Part shown: piece after piece, positions 19,101-28,226 of the stretch | Layout: each line of letters starts with the position of its first letter | Position numbering within the stretch: the stretch's first letter is position 1 | Source: Yeguia hominis | GTDB taxonomy: Bacteria > Bacillota > Clostridia > Oscillospirales > Acutalibacteraceae | Assembly: GCF_014384705.1 (NCBI RefSeq) | Contig: NZ_JACRSN010000007.1 | Coordinates: 62,001 to 126,000 of the forward strand | DNA: 64,000 bases | Reading direction: 5' to 3' | Position numbers and translations under genes: made by a program | Notes under the pieces: model-generated | What the model saw: the letters and a program-made list of their open reading frames with translations, nothing else | Told to the model about the DNA's origin: nothing | The model's database searches: none

Positions 19101-22100
19101 CGAAGGTGACGCAGGCAGGGCGGATTTCACAGCCGTGCTACAATGTGGCGTCCGGCACCTACACCGCATCGGCGTGGATCAAAACCGGCGCGGCAACGAC
19201 AAACGCGGTGGTGCGGATGTGCGCGTATGACGCGAACAGCAGCTATCTGGGAGAAGCGATGTCGGAGCCGATCACCTATGTGACGGATTGGGAACGGCGG
19301 CACGTGACGTGGACGCTGCCGGAAAATACGGCGCATATCCGGGTGGAAGTGGTGACAAGCGGCGCGGGGACGGCGTGGGCGGACTGCTTCCAGCTGGAGA
19401 GCGGGTATACGATGAACGAGTATAACCTGCTGGAAAACAGCGACTTTGCAAACGGCAGCACCTGCTGGAGCGCCTCCAATACGACGAGCGCGGACGGCGT
19501 GGCAAATTACAATGACAGTACAGGAGACGCCTACCGGCTGTACGGATCAGCGGACTTAAACAAGCTGGCGTACCAGAAGGTGTTCGTGAACAAAAAGGCT
19601 GGAGACATCGTATTCCGAATCAGCGGAAATGCGCGAGGAAACGCAGTGCCGCTGAAAGGGGACCGGCATTTTGCGATCGGGCTGCACACGAAATACAGCG
19701 ACGGAACGAACACGTATAACTGGAAGGAATTCAATACCGACGTCACAGAGTGGCAGTTCACGACGGAGGCATATCCGTACAGCAGCGAGAACGCGTCGAA
19801 AACCATCGCATATGTGTACTACCGTCTGATCTATTACGGCCAGGAAAACCGCGCGTGGTTCGACAACGTGCAGCTGAGCATCGACCAGACCGGTACGACC
19901 TATACCTACGACGCAAACGGGAACGTGATTTCCGCGAAGGATAACGCAAAGCGGAAGCAGTCGTATACCTACAGCAGCGCCAACGAGCTGACCAGCGCAA
20001 CGACCGAGGATAACAAGGAATATACGTACACCTATGGCAGCGGCGAAAAAGCGCACCAGCTCAAGAGTGCAGTGTCAAAATCGTCGAATCTGAAATTCAG
20101 CTTCTGGTATGACGAGAAGGGCAATGTGACCAAAACACGCACCACGGCGGTGGACAGCGACGGCAACCAGAAGACGGGCACAAAGAGAATCGAGACGAGC
20201 GCGACCTATACCGACGACGGCAATTACAAGCTGAAGGATGTCGACGCGCGGGGCAAAGCCACGACCTACAGCTACAATACGGTAAAGGGCACGCTGACGA
20301 GCGTGACGGACCCGGCAGGAAACCAGGTGCAGTACACGTACGACGCGAACAACGACCGCCTGCTGACGGTGGCGTCGGGCGCAACGACGAACCAGTACAC
20401 CTACCACGCAAAGGGCATCCTGACGGAGATCGAAAGCCCGACCGCTACGTACACGTTCGGGTACGATGCGTTTTGGAATCCGACAACGGTCAAGGTCGGC
20501 AGCCGGACGCTGGTGACGAATGCGTATGAGGCGAAGAACGGAAATCTGATCACGTCGACGTACGGCAACGGGTTTGAAGTGGGATATGGCTACGATACGC
20601 TTGACAGGCTGACGTCGAAAACCTACAATGGAGTCAGAAAGTTCGCGTGGAGCTACAACCGGGACGGCCAGATCGGCCGGCACCGGGACTATATCAACAG
20701 CATCATCTATGAATACCAGTACGATTTTCTGGGACGGATCACGCGGATTGACGGAAGCGACGGGTCGTATCTGGCGAACAGCTACAACACGGTGGATCTG
20801 TCGACAAAGCTGCAGTACCGGTACGCGGGGACGAACAAGACGGTGGCGTTTACCTATGACAGCCGTGACAACCTGCCAAAGACAGTGGCGCTGCCGGGCG
20901 AGCGTGTGGTGACGAACACGTACGACGCTTTGGGCCGACTGACGAAAAAGGACGCGTCGGGCATCAAGACGAACTACGCCTACCTTGATGTCAACGACAC
21001 GAAAACGACCGGGATTGTCAGCGGCCTGACGTATACGGGAATCACAGCGGGCGATTTGCGCGTTGGGAATCTGACGTATACGTATGACAATCTCGGGAAC
21101 ATCAAGACGGTAAAAGAGGGAACGGCGCTCAAAGAGTCGTATGTTTACGATGCACTCAACCAGTTAACCCGCCACGATTCGGTTACCCAAAACAAAACGA
21201 TCGTATATGCGTATGATGCAGGCGGGAATATTTTAAACCGCAAGGAATATGCCTATACGACAGATGCGGATTTGAGTGCTGCAACACCGACCAGTACGGT
21301 TGTATACACGTACGGGGACAGCACCTGGAAGGATAAGCTGACAGCCTACGACGGCCAGTCCATTGCCTACGATGCAATCGGTAACCCGATCACCTATCGC
21401 GGCTGGTCGAACACATGGCAGGGCCGGCAGCTGGCCAGCACATCGCAGGGCGGCATGACGCTGTCGTTTAAGTACAATGTAGACGGCATCCGGACGCAGA
21501 AAACAGTCAACGGAACCGCAACAAACTATTTCCTCAACGGAAGCAAAATCCTTGCGCAAAAGACGGGCAGCACGGTGACGTGGTTCTATTACGACCAACA
21601 GGGAACAAGGGTTGCGATGGAACACGGCGGAAAGCTGTACTACTACCTTTACAATCTGCAAGGAGACGTGATTGCACTGTGTGATGCGTCCTCAAAACAG
21701 ATCGTAGCAAAGTATTCTTACGATGCGTGGGGAAAATTACTCACAAAAGAAAACCTCGGCACAGGCACCATCGCCGACGTAAACCCCTTCCGCTATCGCG
21801 GATACTACTATGATTCCGAGACCTCTCTTTACTATCTCAACGCGAGATATTATGATCCCGAAACTGGAAGATTCATCAATGCGGATGGAATCACTGATGG
21901 TGGAGCTGGAGTGCTTGGCAATAATATATTTATTTATGTTGCTAATAATCCAATTAATAATTCAGATCCTTCCGGAAGTTGGATCATAAAAAAAGCTATA
22001 AAATGGTTTGCAAAGAAATTTGTGAGACCAATAGTAAAAACAATTAAAAAGAGTTTGTCGAAAGTAAATGCTACTTATTCGCACGGAATAAATCTAAGTG

Positions 22101-22525
22101 CATCTCCAAGTGCATTTAGTATTAATTTCCAAGGAGGAGTGTCAATAGATACAAAGGGAAATGTTGCAGTTCAGGGAAGTTTTTCAGGCGGTGTTACAGG
22201 GGGCTCTCCAGGTGCATCAGTTACTAAATATAATACAGTCACAAATGCTCCTGACGTTGAAAAACTAGAAGATGTTTCATATCAAATTGGTGGATCTGCT
22301 GGAGCATCTGTGTATGGAGTCCCTCTTGCTGGTGGAGTGGATTTTAACATTATTCCAGACCCTGAACTTAATAAAACGTATTTTGGTGCCACATCAACAG
22401 TGGGTTTTGGAACTCCAGGTGCTGAAATTCATGCCGAATGGGGGACTACAGCAACATTAAAAGGAACAGAGTTCAACGTTTTTGATGCTGCAAAATCAAT
22501 TTATGTAAAAATTATGGAGTGGTAA
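16124..22525 (+). CDS. WapA-like secreted Rhs/YD-repeat protein with polymorphic C-terminal tip
   Basis: 2133 residues, the only complete Rhs gene here. Order: Sec signal peptide (about 1-26); acidic Glu/Pro-rich region (30-130); a domain with HYRETDEDAWQDIDNTL; DNRLRE-like domain (about 422-592); start of YD repeats (about 750); two carbohydrate-binding-like modules (about 960-1250); long YD-repeat shell; Rhs core ending RYYDPETGRFINADG (about 1905-1920); then a tip of about 210 residues unlike the core and clearly AT-rich. The tip has a basic stretch and a Gly-rich beta-like part (TNAPDVEKL, YQIGGSAGASVYGV, HAEWGTTATL) ending KIMEW. Related WapA/Rhs proteins deliver the tip as a contact-dependent toxin. 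The tip's activity is unknown. RBS AAAGGCGG. The immunity-like gene follows after 2 nt. Confidence 0.92.
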   Translation: MKKWLKVIALILSIALFIQLPVYAVEQSEIEPQTEPVASEEEETPDEEIEPAAPAEGELPSEPEPEESLPPEESESSPEPETPEERETGPPSEAPVSDEPEPEDPVTLVEGDVGGTVAENETAMPRDEEAAAEIIGEDESRREENVKHFLRSDGSYTAVQYRKPVHYRETDEDAWQDIDNTLVPDVQLPASVSEEETGSLSGETGDDPAASEDPVAPSAEAVWYVPASSPVDVAFAQDSACESLVRYQSGEYTLAWRYARTAASVVTGEQESFAPEESAESGAEFYLEALSGGIVYRNLLPNIDVEYVVTSNLLKENLILKSRAVQSAIVAVYEIGNLQAEQKSATEIALKDGDKTVFTIVAPVMMDASEAQSTALTMTILSEANGELRLRLNADRAWLDAPERVYPVTIDPYIHEGIVDYADDESALYSTPSSGRPYGTLVVGKNSDYGKCRSYMKFDLPTLEAGDMVIGGTLNVAQYSGSYGFSAVGKTSMQINAYQVLSSWTESSIQNSSAFSGLPQCDTAVMDYVKVGEKSEMGWVSLDVTQAVRDWYGGVSPNYGLCLQSEAESDYAVACFVASNNYSYPTATPTLTVSYLNNKGLEDRWTYHAQSVGEKCTTYVNDYTGNLVTIADIASSSGSIAPFTIQAVYNGYQKGKYAETPTKIGKGFRLSISQTMVQITDGPDALSKALYKAGFRYKYTDGDGTVHYFKAKKDTTDQFEDEEGLGLTLKVLGDANLVEGQKYELASDKGGKITFLKSGKLRAVYDTDGNRYRLTYNESGTVFRVYDSAERHFSFTYDANNNVTKITDPAGREITFTYDESVRIKTLTYPDGTTNNFRWSNSRMRLARGTDGRMIAFGYPESGDEATISRVTKITEYDKSGTQETANEGGHIEIDYGRNRYTKFTDHKGRTEKYLFDRVGRTVNVVAADGSITTAGYTGTSGKTANRIKKLTTGTKHVNNLLKNHSFESGGASWNLTDAAVATDKAYLGNKAAKVTQAGRISQPCYNVASGTYTASAWIKTGAATTNAVVRMCAYDANSSYLGEAMSEPITYVTDWERRHVTWTLPENTAHIRVEVVTSGAGTAWADCFQLESGYTMNEYNLLENSDFANGSTCWSASNTTSADGVANYNDSTGDAYRLYGSADLNKLAYQKVFVNKKAGDIVFRISGNARGNAVPLKGDRHFAIGLHTKYSDGTNTYNWKEFNTDVTEWQFTTEAYPYSSENASKTIAYVYYRLIYYGQENRAWFDNVQLSIDQTGTTYTYDANGNVISAKDNAKRKQSYTYSSANELTSATTEDNKEYTYTYGSGEKAHQLKSAVSKSSNLKFSFWYDEKGNVTKTRTTAVDSDGNQKTGTKRIETSATYTDDGNYKLKDVDARGKATTYSYNTVKGTLTSVTDPAGNQVQYTYDANNDRLLTVASGATTNQYTYHAKGILTEIESPTATYTFGYDAFWNPTTVKVGSRTLVTNAYEAKNGNLITSTYGNGFEVGYGYDTLDRLTSKTYNGVRKFAWSYNRDGQIGRHRDYINSIIYEYQYDFLGRITRIDGSDGSYLANSYNTVDLSTKLQYRYAGTNKTVAFTYDSRDNLPKTVALPGERVVTNTYDALGRLTKKDASGIKTNYAYLDVNDTKTTGIVSGLTYTGITAGDLRVGNLTYTYDNLGNIKTVKEGTALKESYVYDALNQLTRHDSVTQNKTIVYAYDAGGNILNRKEYAYTTDADLSAATPTSTVVYTYGDSTWKDKLTAYDGQSIAYDAIGNPITYRGWSNTWQGRQLASTSQGGMTLSFKYNVDGIRTQKTVNGTATNYFLNGSKILAQKTGSTVTWFYYDQQGTRVAMEHGGKLYYYLYNLQGDVIALCDASSKQIVAKYSYDAWGKLLTKENLGTGTIADVNPFRYRGYYYDSETSLYYLNARYYDPETGRFINADGITDGGAGVLGNNIFIYVANNPINNSDPSGSWIIKKAIKWFAKKFVRPIVKTIKKSLSKVNATYSHGINLSASPSAFSINFQGGVSIDTKGNVAVQGSFSGGVTGGSPGASVTKYNTVTNAPDVEKLEDVSYQIGGSAGASVYGVPLAGGVDFNIIPDPELNKTYFGATSTVGFGTPGAEIHAEWGTTATLKGTEFNVFDAAKSIYVKIMEW

Positions 22526-22527
22526 AT

Positions 22528-23235
22528 ATGAAAAGAAGAACGATTTTTATAGTGTTGCTCGTTGTTTCTTTATTTGTATGGATAAGTGGCAGAAAGATTT
22601 TTGCGATGCATACAGGTTTTTCAACAAAAGAAATGGATGATAATATGCAAAAGACTTTCTTATCGAACATCAATCTTACACGGATGACAGAGGAACCTCC
22701 CCAAAACACAATTCAGTGTTTTGATGTAAACGAATATGAAATGATTGCAATCGGTACAAAGAATTCGCAAAATAAATATGTATCTGTTTATGATGAAAGA
22801 GGAGAATTTCAATATGGATATCGGTTCGTTTGTAATCAGAGCTTTGGTATTCAATGGGATGGTGATCATCTCATAATCTATTTTGTCAGGAGCAATGTAG
22901 CAGCGCTGTTTGATTCAGATGGAAATGCCATAGAGCTAAAGACGATAGAGGATACGTCTGAAAATAATTCCTATTGGAACCATACGGTGTTTGCAAATGA
23001 AAAAAGGGTCCATCAAAATAGGTATATCTTAAAAAATAATATGGGTTTATTTAATGCCTTCGCGTTTTCCTATTCGCAGTTAATAAGATTAGAGCCAAGT
23101 GGAAATGGGACAGTGCTATACGATGTTAGTGAACGCCAAATGACCCAGACGATTGTAGGCTTGATAGCTGTCGTGCTCTTTGTAATTCTTGTCCTAACAG
23201 TGGTAATGCGCCAGCTTTTCAAAGTACGGAAGTGA
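22528..23235 (+). CDS. Putative membrane-bound immunity protein for the main Rhs tip
   Basis: 235 residues from ATG 22528 (GGAG 8 nt upstream; a GTG at 22519 overlaps the Rhs stop). There are membrane helices at both ends (IFIVLLVVSLFVWI; TIVGLIAVVLFVILVLTVVM). Between them is an extracytoplasmic domain with short beta-strand repeats (KYVSVYDERGEF, YRLEPSGNG-type turns) that looks like part of a propeller. It is homologous to 42565-43323 (shared KNNMG, YSQL, YDV blocks), which follows a related tip, so toxin and immunity co-vary as pairs. The role is inferred from position. Confidence 0.72.
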   Translation: MKRRTIFIVLLVVSLFVWISGRKIFAMHTGFSTKEMDDNMQKTFLSNINLTRMTEEPPQNTIQCFDVNEYEMIAIGTKNSQNKYVSVYDERGEFQYGYRFVCNQSFGIQWDGDHLIIYFVRSNVAALFDSDGNAIELKTIEDTSENNSYWNHTVFANEKRVHQNRYILKNNMGLFNAFAFSYSQLIRLEPSGNGTVLYDVSERQMTQTIVGLIAVVLFVILVLTVVMRQLFKVRK

Positions 23236-23319
23236 TTTTTGGTATGTTAAAGCCCCAAATATAGGATTTCTGAAATGTCCAAGTTATTTATACGGGGTTT
23301 GCAATTGCCCCCCAAAAAT

Positions 23320-23355
23320 CGAGGGAAAGTAATCCTTTCCCTCGGTTTTGCTTTT
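23320..23355 (+). terminator. Terminator-like hairpin closing the main Rhs module
   Basis: CGAGGGAAAG (23320-23329) and CTTTCCCTCG (23335-23344) pair perfectly with a 5-nt loop, followed by GTTTTGCTTTT. The A-run on the left can extend the stem. Confidence 0.75.
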
Positions 23356-23623
23356 GGAAAAATACTGTCCTCAAAGCGCATTTTCGAGAGAGATTGACAA
23401 AAGGTGCCGTACAGGGTAATTTATTAAAAATAAAATATGAATAATTTAAAAAAATATCTATGATGAAAATGGAAACATCATTATCGCAAAGGACAACGCG
23501 AAGCGGAACCAAAGCTTTACGTACAGCAGTGCAAACGAGCTGACAAGTGCGACAACAGAAGACAACAAACAGTATACGTATACGTACGGGAGCGGAGCAA
23601 AGGCGCACCAGCTCAAGAGTGCG

Positions 23624-26050
23624 GTGTCGAAATCGTCAAACCTGAAATTCAGCTTCTGGTATGACGAAAAGGGGAATGTGACCAAAACACGCACCACAGC
23701 GGTGGACAGCGACGGCAACCAGAAGACGGGCACAAAGAGAATCGAAACGAGCGCGGCGTATACCGACGACGGCAATTACAAGCTGAAGGATGTCGACGCG
23801 CGGGGAAAAGCCACGACCTACAGCTACAATACGACCAAAGGAACGCTGGCGAGCGTGACGGACCCGGCGGGGAATACGGTGCAGTATACGTACGACGCGA
23901 ACAACGACCGCCTGCTGACGGTGGCGTCGGGCGCAACGACAAACCAATACACGTATCACGCGAAGGGGATTCTGACGGAGATCGAAAGCCCGACCGCCGC
24001 GTACACGTTCGGGTACGATGCGTTCTGGAACCCGACAACGGTGAAGGTCGGCAGCCGGACGCTGGTGACGAACGCGTATGAGGCGAAGAACGGAAATCTG
24101 ACCACATCGACGTACGGCAACGGGTTTGAAGTGGGATATGGATACGATACGCTTGACAGGCTGACGTCAAAAACCTACAATGGAGTCAGAAAGTTCTCGT
24201 GGAGCTACAACCGCGACGGGCAGATCGGGCGGCACCGGGACTATGTAAACGGGATCATCTATGAGTACCAGTACGACTTCCTGGGCAGGATCACGCGGAT
24301 TGACGGGAGCGACGGGTCGTATCTTGCGAACAGCTACAATACGGTGGATCTGTCGACAAAGCTGCAGTACCGGTATGCGGATACCAATAAGGCGGTCTCG
24401 TATACATACTCCTCAAAGGACAACCTTCCGGAGAGCGTGGCGCTGCCGGGCGAGCGTGTAATCACAAACACGTACGACGCTCTGGGGCGGCTGACGAAAA
24501 AGGACGCGTCGGGCATCAAGACGAACTACGCCTATCTCGATGTCAGCGACACGAAAACGACCGGGATCGTCAGCGGCCTGACGTATACGGGAATTACAGC
24601 GGGCGATTTGAGCGTCGGGAACCTGACGTACACGTATGACAACCTCGGGAACATCAAGACGGTAAAAGAGGGAACGGAACTCAAAGAGTCGTATGTTTAC
24701 GATTCGCTCAATCAGCTTGTCCGTCACGATTCGGTCACGCAGAACAAAACGATCGTATATGCGTATGATGCCGGCGGGAATATTTTAAACCGCAAGGAAT
24801 ATGCATATACGACAGATGCAGATTTGAGTGCTGCAACACCGACCAGCACGGTTGTGTACACGTATGGGGACAGCACCTGGAAAGACAAACTGACGGCCTA
24901 CGACGGGCAATCCATCGCCTATGACGCGATCGGCAACCCGATCACCTACCGCGGGTGGTCGAACACATGGCAGGGGCGGCAGCTTTCCAGCACGTCTCAG
25001 GGCGGCATGACACTGTCCTTCAAGTACAATGTCGACGGCATCCGGACGCAAAAGAAGGTAAACGGAACAGCAACAGATTTCTTCCTGAACGGCACGAAGA
25101 TTTTAGCCCAGAAAACCGGAAATACCGTCACCTGGTTCTACTACGATCAGGAAGGCACCCGCGTCGCAATGGAACACGGCGGGAAGTTGTATTACTATCT
25201 CTACAATCTGCAAGGTGATGTCATCGCACTGTGTGATGCGTCTACCAAACAGATCGTAGCGAAATACAGCTATGACGCTTGGGGAAAGCTGTTGACCAAA
25301 GAGGGAACCCTTGCCGACGCGAACCCCTTCCGCTATCGTGGCTACTACTACGATTCCGAAACCGGGATGTATTATCTTAATTCCCGCTATTACGACCCGG
25401 AGACGGGGAGATTTATCAATGTGGATGCGGTAATCGCGCAGGACAGCATTTCTACAGGAAACAATTTGTTTGCATATTGCAGAAACAACCCGATTATTTA
25501 TGCAGATCACATGGGATATTATGTCTGCAGCAATTGTGGTAAATATACGCCTCCCAGCAACAGACATTCCTGTACAGTGCATCCCCCGTGGGAAACGCAG
25601 TTGACAGAAGAAGAGCGTCGTATGATAGCGAACAGCAAACCGTCTAAACCTGGACCTCCAAGTTCAAAAGACGGATATGTTCCGCCCAAAAAGCCGCCCA
25701 AAAATGCAGATAAAAACGGACAAGTAAAATCCCCTAGCAGGAAAAAAGGATACCAAGATAAAAAAGGTAATGTTTGGGTTCCAGATTCTGGTATGGATGG
25801 TGGATCCGGCTGGGTTGTTGAGGCACCAAATGGAAAACATTGGCATGTATATCCTGGAGGAAAAGTTCGGACACATAAAGCCATTGTGATTTATGAAGGA
25901 GAGAGTGCATTGATGGAAACGGACGGATTTACATTTAATATGCCTTCTATCCCAGACATTAGTCCGGAAGCTGTTATGATTGTTGCAACAGTGGCCGGCG
26001 TGATCGTTTTTCTTGCAACAGGAAATCCTTCTGCGGTGCCGGCTCAATGA
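23624..26050 (+). CDS. Orphan Rhs cassette 1: core fragment with toxin-37-like tip
   Basis: The frame is open from 23450 and matches the main Rhs core from about 23455 (YDENGNIIIAKDNAKR), but the first possible start is a GTG at 23624. It has no signal peptide, ribosome site or promoter that I can see. About 600 residues copy the core. The tip begins after GRFINVDAV. It contains a zinc-ribbon-like CSNCGKYTPPSNRHSC, a Lys/Pro-rich linker, and GYQDKKGNVWVPDSGMDGGS...HWHVYPGGKVR. This resembles the polymorphic toxin type 37 pattern (low-to-moderate confidence), followed by a hydrophobic tail. A near-copy of the tip is at 38152-39606. Probably silent unless recombined into the main gene. Confidence 0.8.
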   Translation: MSKSSNLKFSFWYDEKGNVTKTRTTAVDSDGNQKTGTKRIETSAAYTDDGNYKLKDVDARGKATTYSYNTTKGTLASVTDPAGNTVQYTYDANNDRLLTVASGATTNQYTYHAKGILTEIESPTAAYTFGYDAFWNPTTVKVGSRTLVTNAYEAKNGNLTTSTYGNGFEVGYGYDTLDRLTSKTYNGVRKFSWSYNRDGQIGRHRDYVNGIIYEYQYDFLGRITRIDGSDGSYLANSYNTVDLSTKLQYRYADTNKAVSYTYSSKDNLPESVALPGERVITNTYDALGRLTKKDASGIKTNYAYLDVSDTKTTGIVSGLTYTGITAGDLSVGNLTYTYDNLGNIKTVKEGTELKESYVYDSLNQLVRHDSVTQNKTIVYAYDAGGNILNRKEYAYTTDADLSAATPTSTVVYTYGDSTWKDKLTAYDGQSIAYDAIGNPITYRGWSNTWQGRQLSSTSQGGMTLSFKYNVDGIRTQKKVNGTATDFFLNGTKILAQKTGNTVTWFYYDQEGTRVAMEHGGKLYYYLYNLQGDVIALCDASTKQIVAKYSYDAWGKLLTKEGTLADANPFRYRGYYYDSETGMYYLNSRYYDPETGRFINVDAVIAQDSISTGNNLFAYCRNNPIIYADHMGYYVCSNCGKYTPPSNRHSCTVHPPWETQLTEEERRMIANSKPSKPGPPSSKDGYVPPKKPPKNADKNGQVKSPSRKKGYQDKKGNVWVPDSGMDGGSGWVVEAPNGKHWHVYPGGKVRTHKAIVIYEGESALMETDGFTFNMPSIPDISPEAVMIVATVAGVIVFLATGNPSAVPAQ

Positions 26051-26063
26051 AAGGGAGAAGAAA

Positions 26064-26696
26064 ATGAATTTTGATAATGCGGTATATACTATTATAAATG
26101 AGTTCGTTTTTACAAATGAGAAAATGACAGATGCAGCCACCGATGAGGAAACGGAGCCCAGTTGTTCCGTTATTGACTGCAGAAACCGTCTAGAACTGTG
26201 GATGTGGTATTTGAAAATGAAAGATCCCAGTTTTCCATGGAATACTTATGAAGAAGAGTTGCGCGGAGCATCTGGATTTTATTTTCATAGTATAAAAGGC
26301 ACCTATCCGTATGACTGCGAAGACGAAGTAGAACGCTTCAACGCGAGATTGCAGAAAGAAATTGAAACATATGGAGACCGCAAGCTGCGGGAAGGGGATA
26401 CCATGAACCAAATAGTGGAGTACTTTTGGCAGGATACGCGAAGCTTTATTGAAGAAGTCTTGCATGACAATATTGAAGATCCAGAACGTTCGGCGATTAC
26501 CTGCCGGAATTATATCAACGCGTATCTGTTGTACCAGTACCGGGAAAATCCGAACAGTAGGATGAAAACTTACAGCGAACAGTTAAGTGATATCGGCTAT
26601 TCGGAGCAACAGATTGCGCTGTTCAATGAGATGCTGCGCAGCGAAATTGAACGCTGGGGCGATCGATCAACGTTTAACTATTCCACTTCTGATTAA
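26064..26696 (+). CDS. Putative immunity protein 1, internally duplicated
   Basis: 210 residues from ATG 26064 behind AAGGGAGAAG, 13 nt after the tip stop. The two halves are related: IDCRNRLELWMWYLKMKDPS with FNARLQKEIETYGDRK, and ITCRNYINAYLLYQYRENPN with FNEMLRSEIERWGDRS. It is soluble, acidic and helical, with no signal, as expected for a cytoplasmic antitoxin. A close paralogue follows the matching tip at 39620-40252. Function is inferred from position only. Confidence 0.72.
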   Translation: MNFDNAVYTIINEFVFTNEKMTDAATDEETEPSCSVIDCRNRLELWMWYLKMKDPSFPWNTYEEELRGASGFYFHSIKGTYPYDCEDEVERFNARLQKEIETYGDRKLREGDTMNQIVEYFWQDTRSFIEEVLHDNIEDPERSAITCRNYINAYLLYQYRENPNSRMKTYSEQLSDIGYSEQQIALFNEMLRSEIERWGDRSTFNYSTSD

Positions 26697-26768
26697 ATTA
26701 AGTGGATCGGTAGACGGAATGGAAGGATTTGTTGCTGTCTCGTTAAATGAAGCACCAATGACGCAAAA

Positions 26769-26806
26769 ATTCCCGTATACGTCAGGCTGCTGACGTATAC
26801 GGGAAT
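26769..26806. repeat. Fold-back hairpin at cassette boundary
   Basis: A perfect 17-bp inverted repeat (26769-26785 with 26790-26806) and 4-nt loop GCTG. The right arm is the start of the Rhs core homology itself; the left arm is an inverted copy of it. Confidence 0.85.
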
Positions 26807-26819
26807 CATAGCGGGTGAT

Positions 26820-28199
26820 TTGCGCGTTGGGAATCTGACGTACACGTACGACAACCTCGGGAACATCAAGACCGTAAAAGAGGGAACGGAACTCAAAGAA
26901 TCCTACACCTATGACAGTCTGAACCAGCTAACCCGTCACGATTCCGTTACCCAAAACAAAACGATCGTATATACGTATGATGCCGGCGGGAATATTTTAA
27001 ACCGCAAGGAATATGCATATACGACAGATGCAGATCTGAGTGCTGCAACACCGACCAGTACGGTTGTATACACGTACGGGGACAGTACCTGGAAGGATAA
27101 GCTGACAGCGTACGACGGCCAGTCCATTGCCTACGATGCAATCGGCAACCCGATTACCTACCGCGGCTGGTCGAACACGTGGCAGGGCAGGCAGCTGGCC
27201 AGCACATCGCAGGGCGGCATGACGCTGTCGTTTAAGTACAACGTCGACGGCATCCGGACGCAGAAAACGGTCAACGGAACTGCAACAAACTATTTCCTCA
27301 ACGGAAACAAAATCCTTGCGCAAAAGACCGGCAGCACGGTGACCTGGTTCTATTACGACCAGGAAGGCACCCGCGTTGCGATGGAGCACGGCGGAAAGCT
27401 GTACTACTACCTGTACAACTTGCAGGGAGACGTGATTGCATTATGTGATGCGTCAAGTAAGCAAATTGTGGCGAAGTACAGCTATGACGCATGGGGAAAA
27501 TTACTCACAAAAGAAAACCTCGGCACAGGCACTATCGCCGACGTGAACCCCTTCCGCTATCGTGGGTATTACTACGATTCCGAAACCGGGATGTATTATC
27601 TCAATTCCCGGTACTACGATCCGGAAGTGGGAAGATTTCCTAATATTGATGCGGTGATTGCGCAGGACAGCGTTTCTACAGGAAATAATTTGTTTGCATA
27701 TTGCAGAAATAATCCGATTATTTATGCAGATCATATGGGATATTATGTCTGCAGCAATTGCGGTAAGTATACGCCTCCAAGTAATAGACACTCTTGTACG
27801 GTACATCCGCCAGAGGAAATACAGTTGACAGAAAGTGAAAAATTAAAGATTGCAGCATATAGAGAGCATAAAAAGAAAGGAACCACAAATCCTGCAAATC
27901 AAAAAAAGCATGAAGAAGGCGAGACTAGACGTAAAAGAGATCAAAGAGGTGAAAAGGGCGATGCTCGAAGAAAACCAAATCCAAACAAGAGAAAACCAAA
28001 TCTATTGGCTCCAGAACAACCCGAATATGAGTATCAAAATGACATTGGGAATGATGTTTTAAACGGAGTAATCGTTGTAGGTGGGACAATTGCAATCGTA
28101 TGCTTATTTATTGATGATGGAACGGGAGTGGGTATTTTGGATGATGCTGCCATTCCTCCACTTTTGGCTGCAGTTTTAGAAGCATTGCAGGGAATGTAA
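26820..28199 (+). CDS. Orphan Rhs cassette 2: core fragment with zinc-ribbon and basic tip
   Basis: 459 residues from a TTG in the core (MRVGNLTYTYDNLGN); no secretion signal. About 260 residues of Rhs core lead to GRFPNIDAV. The tip shares the pretoxin of cassette 1 (NLFAYCRNNPIIYADHMGYY, CSNCGKYTPPSNRHSC). It then diverges into a highly basic Lys/Arg stretch (KKHEEGETRRKRDQRGEKGD) and a hydrophobic end. I do not recognise the toxin family. The switch from the GC-rich core to an AT-rich tip is sharp. Confidence 0.78.
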   Translation: MRVGNLTYTYDNLGNIKTVKEGTELKESYTYDSLNQLTRHDSVTQNKTIVYTYDAGGNILNRKEYAYTTDADLSAATPTSTVVYTYGDSTWKDKLTAYDGQSIAYDAIGNPITYRGWSNTWQGRQLASTSQGGMTLSFKYNVDGIRTQKTVNGTATNYFLNGNKILAQKTGSTVTWFYYDQEGTRVAMEHGGKLYYYLYNLQGDVIALCDASSKQIVAKYSYDAWGKLLTKENLGTGTIADVNPFRYRGYYYDSETGMYYLNSRYYDPEVGRFPNIDAVIAQDSVSTGNNLFAYCRNNPIIYADHMGYYVCSNCGKYTPPSNRHSCTVHPPEEIQLTESEKLKIAAYREHKKKGTTNPANQKKHEEGETRRKRDQRGEKGDARRKPNPNKRKPNLLAPEQPEYEYQNDIGNDVLNGVIVVGGTIAIVCLFIDDGTGVGILDDAAIPPLLAAVLEALQGM

Positions 28200-28226
28200 G
28201 TCTAATTATGAAAGGAGAAAATTAAA

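Noticed and set aside
16124..22525. Type VI secretion Rhs effector
   Set aside because: The protein has a Sec signal peptide and no PAAR domain, and no T6SS genes are present, so a WapA-like Gram-positive system fits better.
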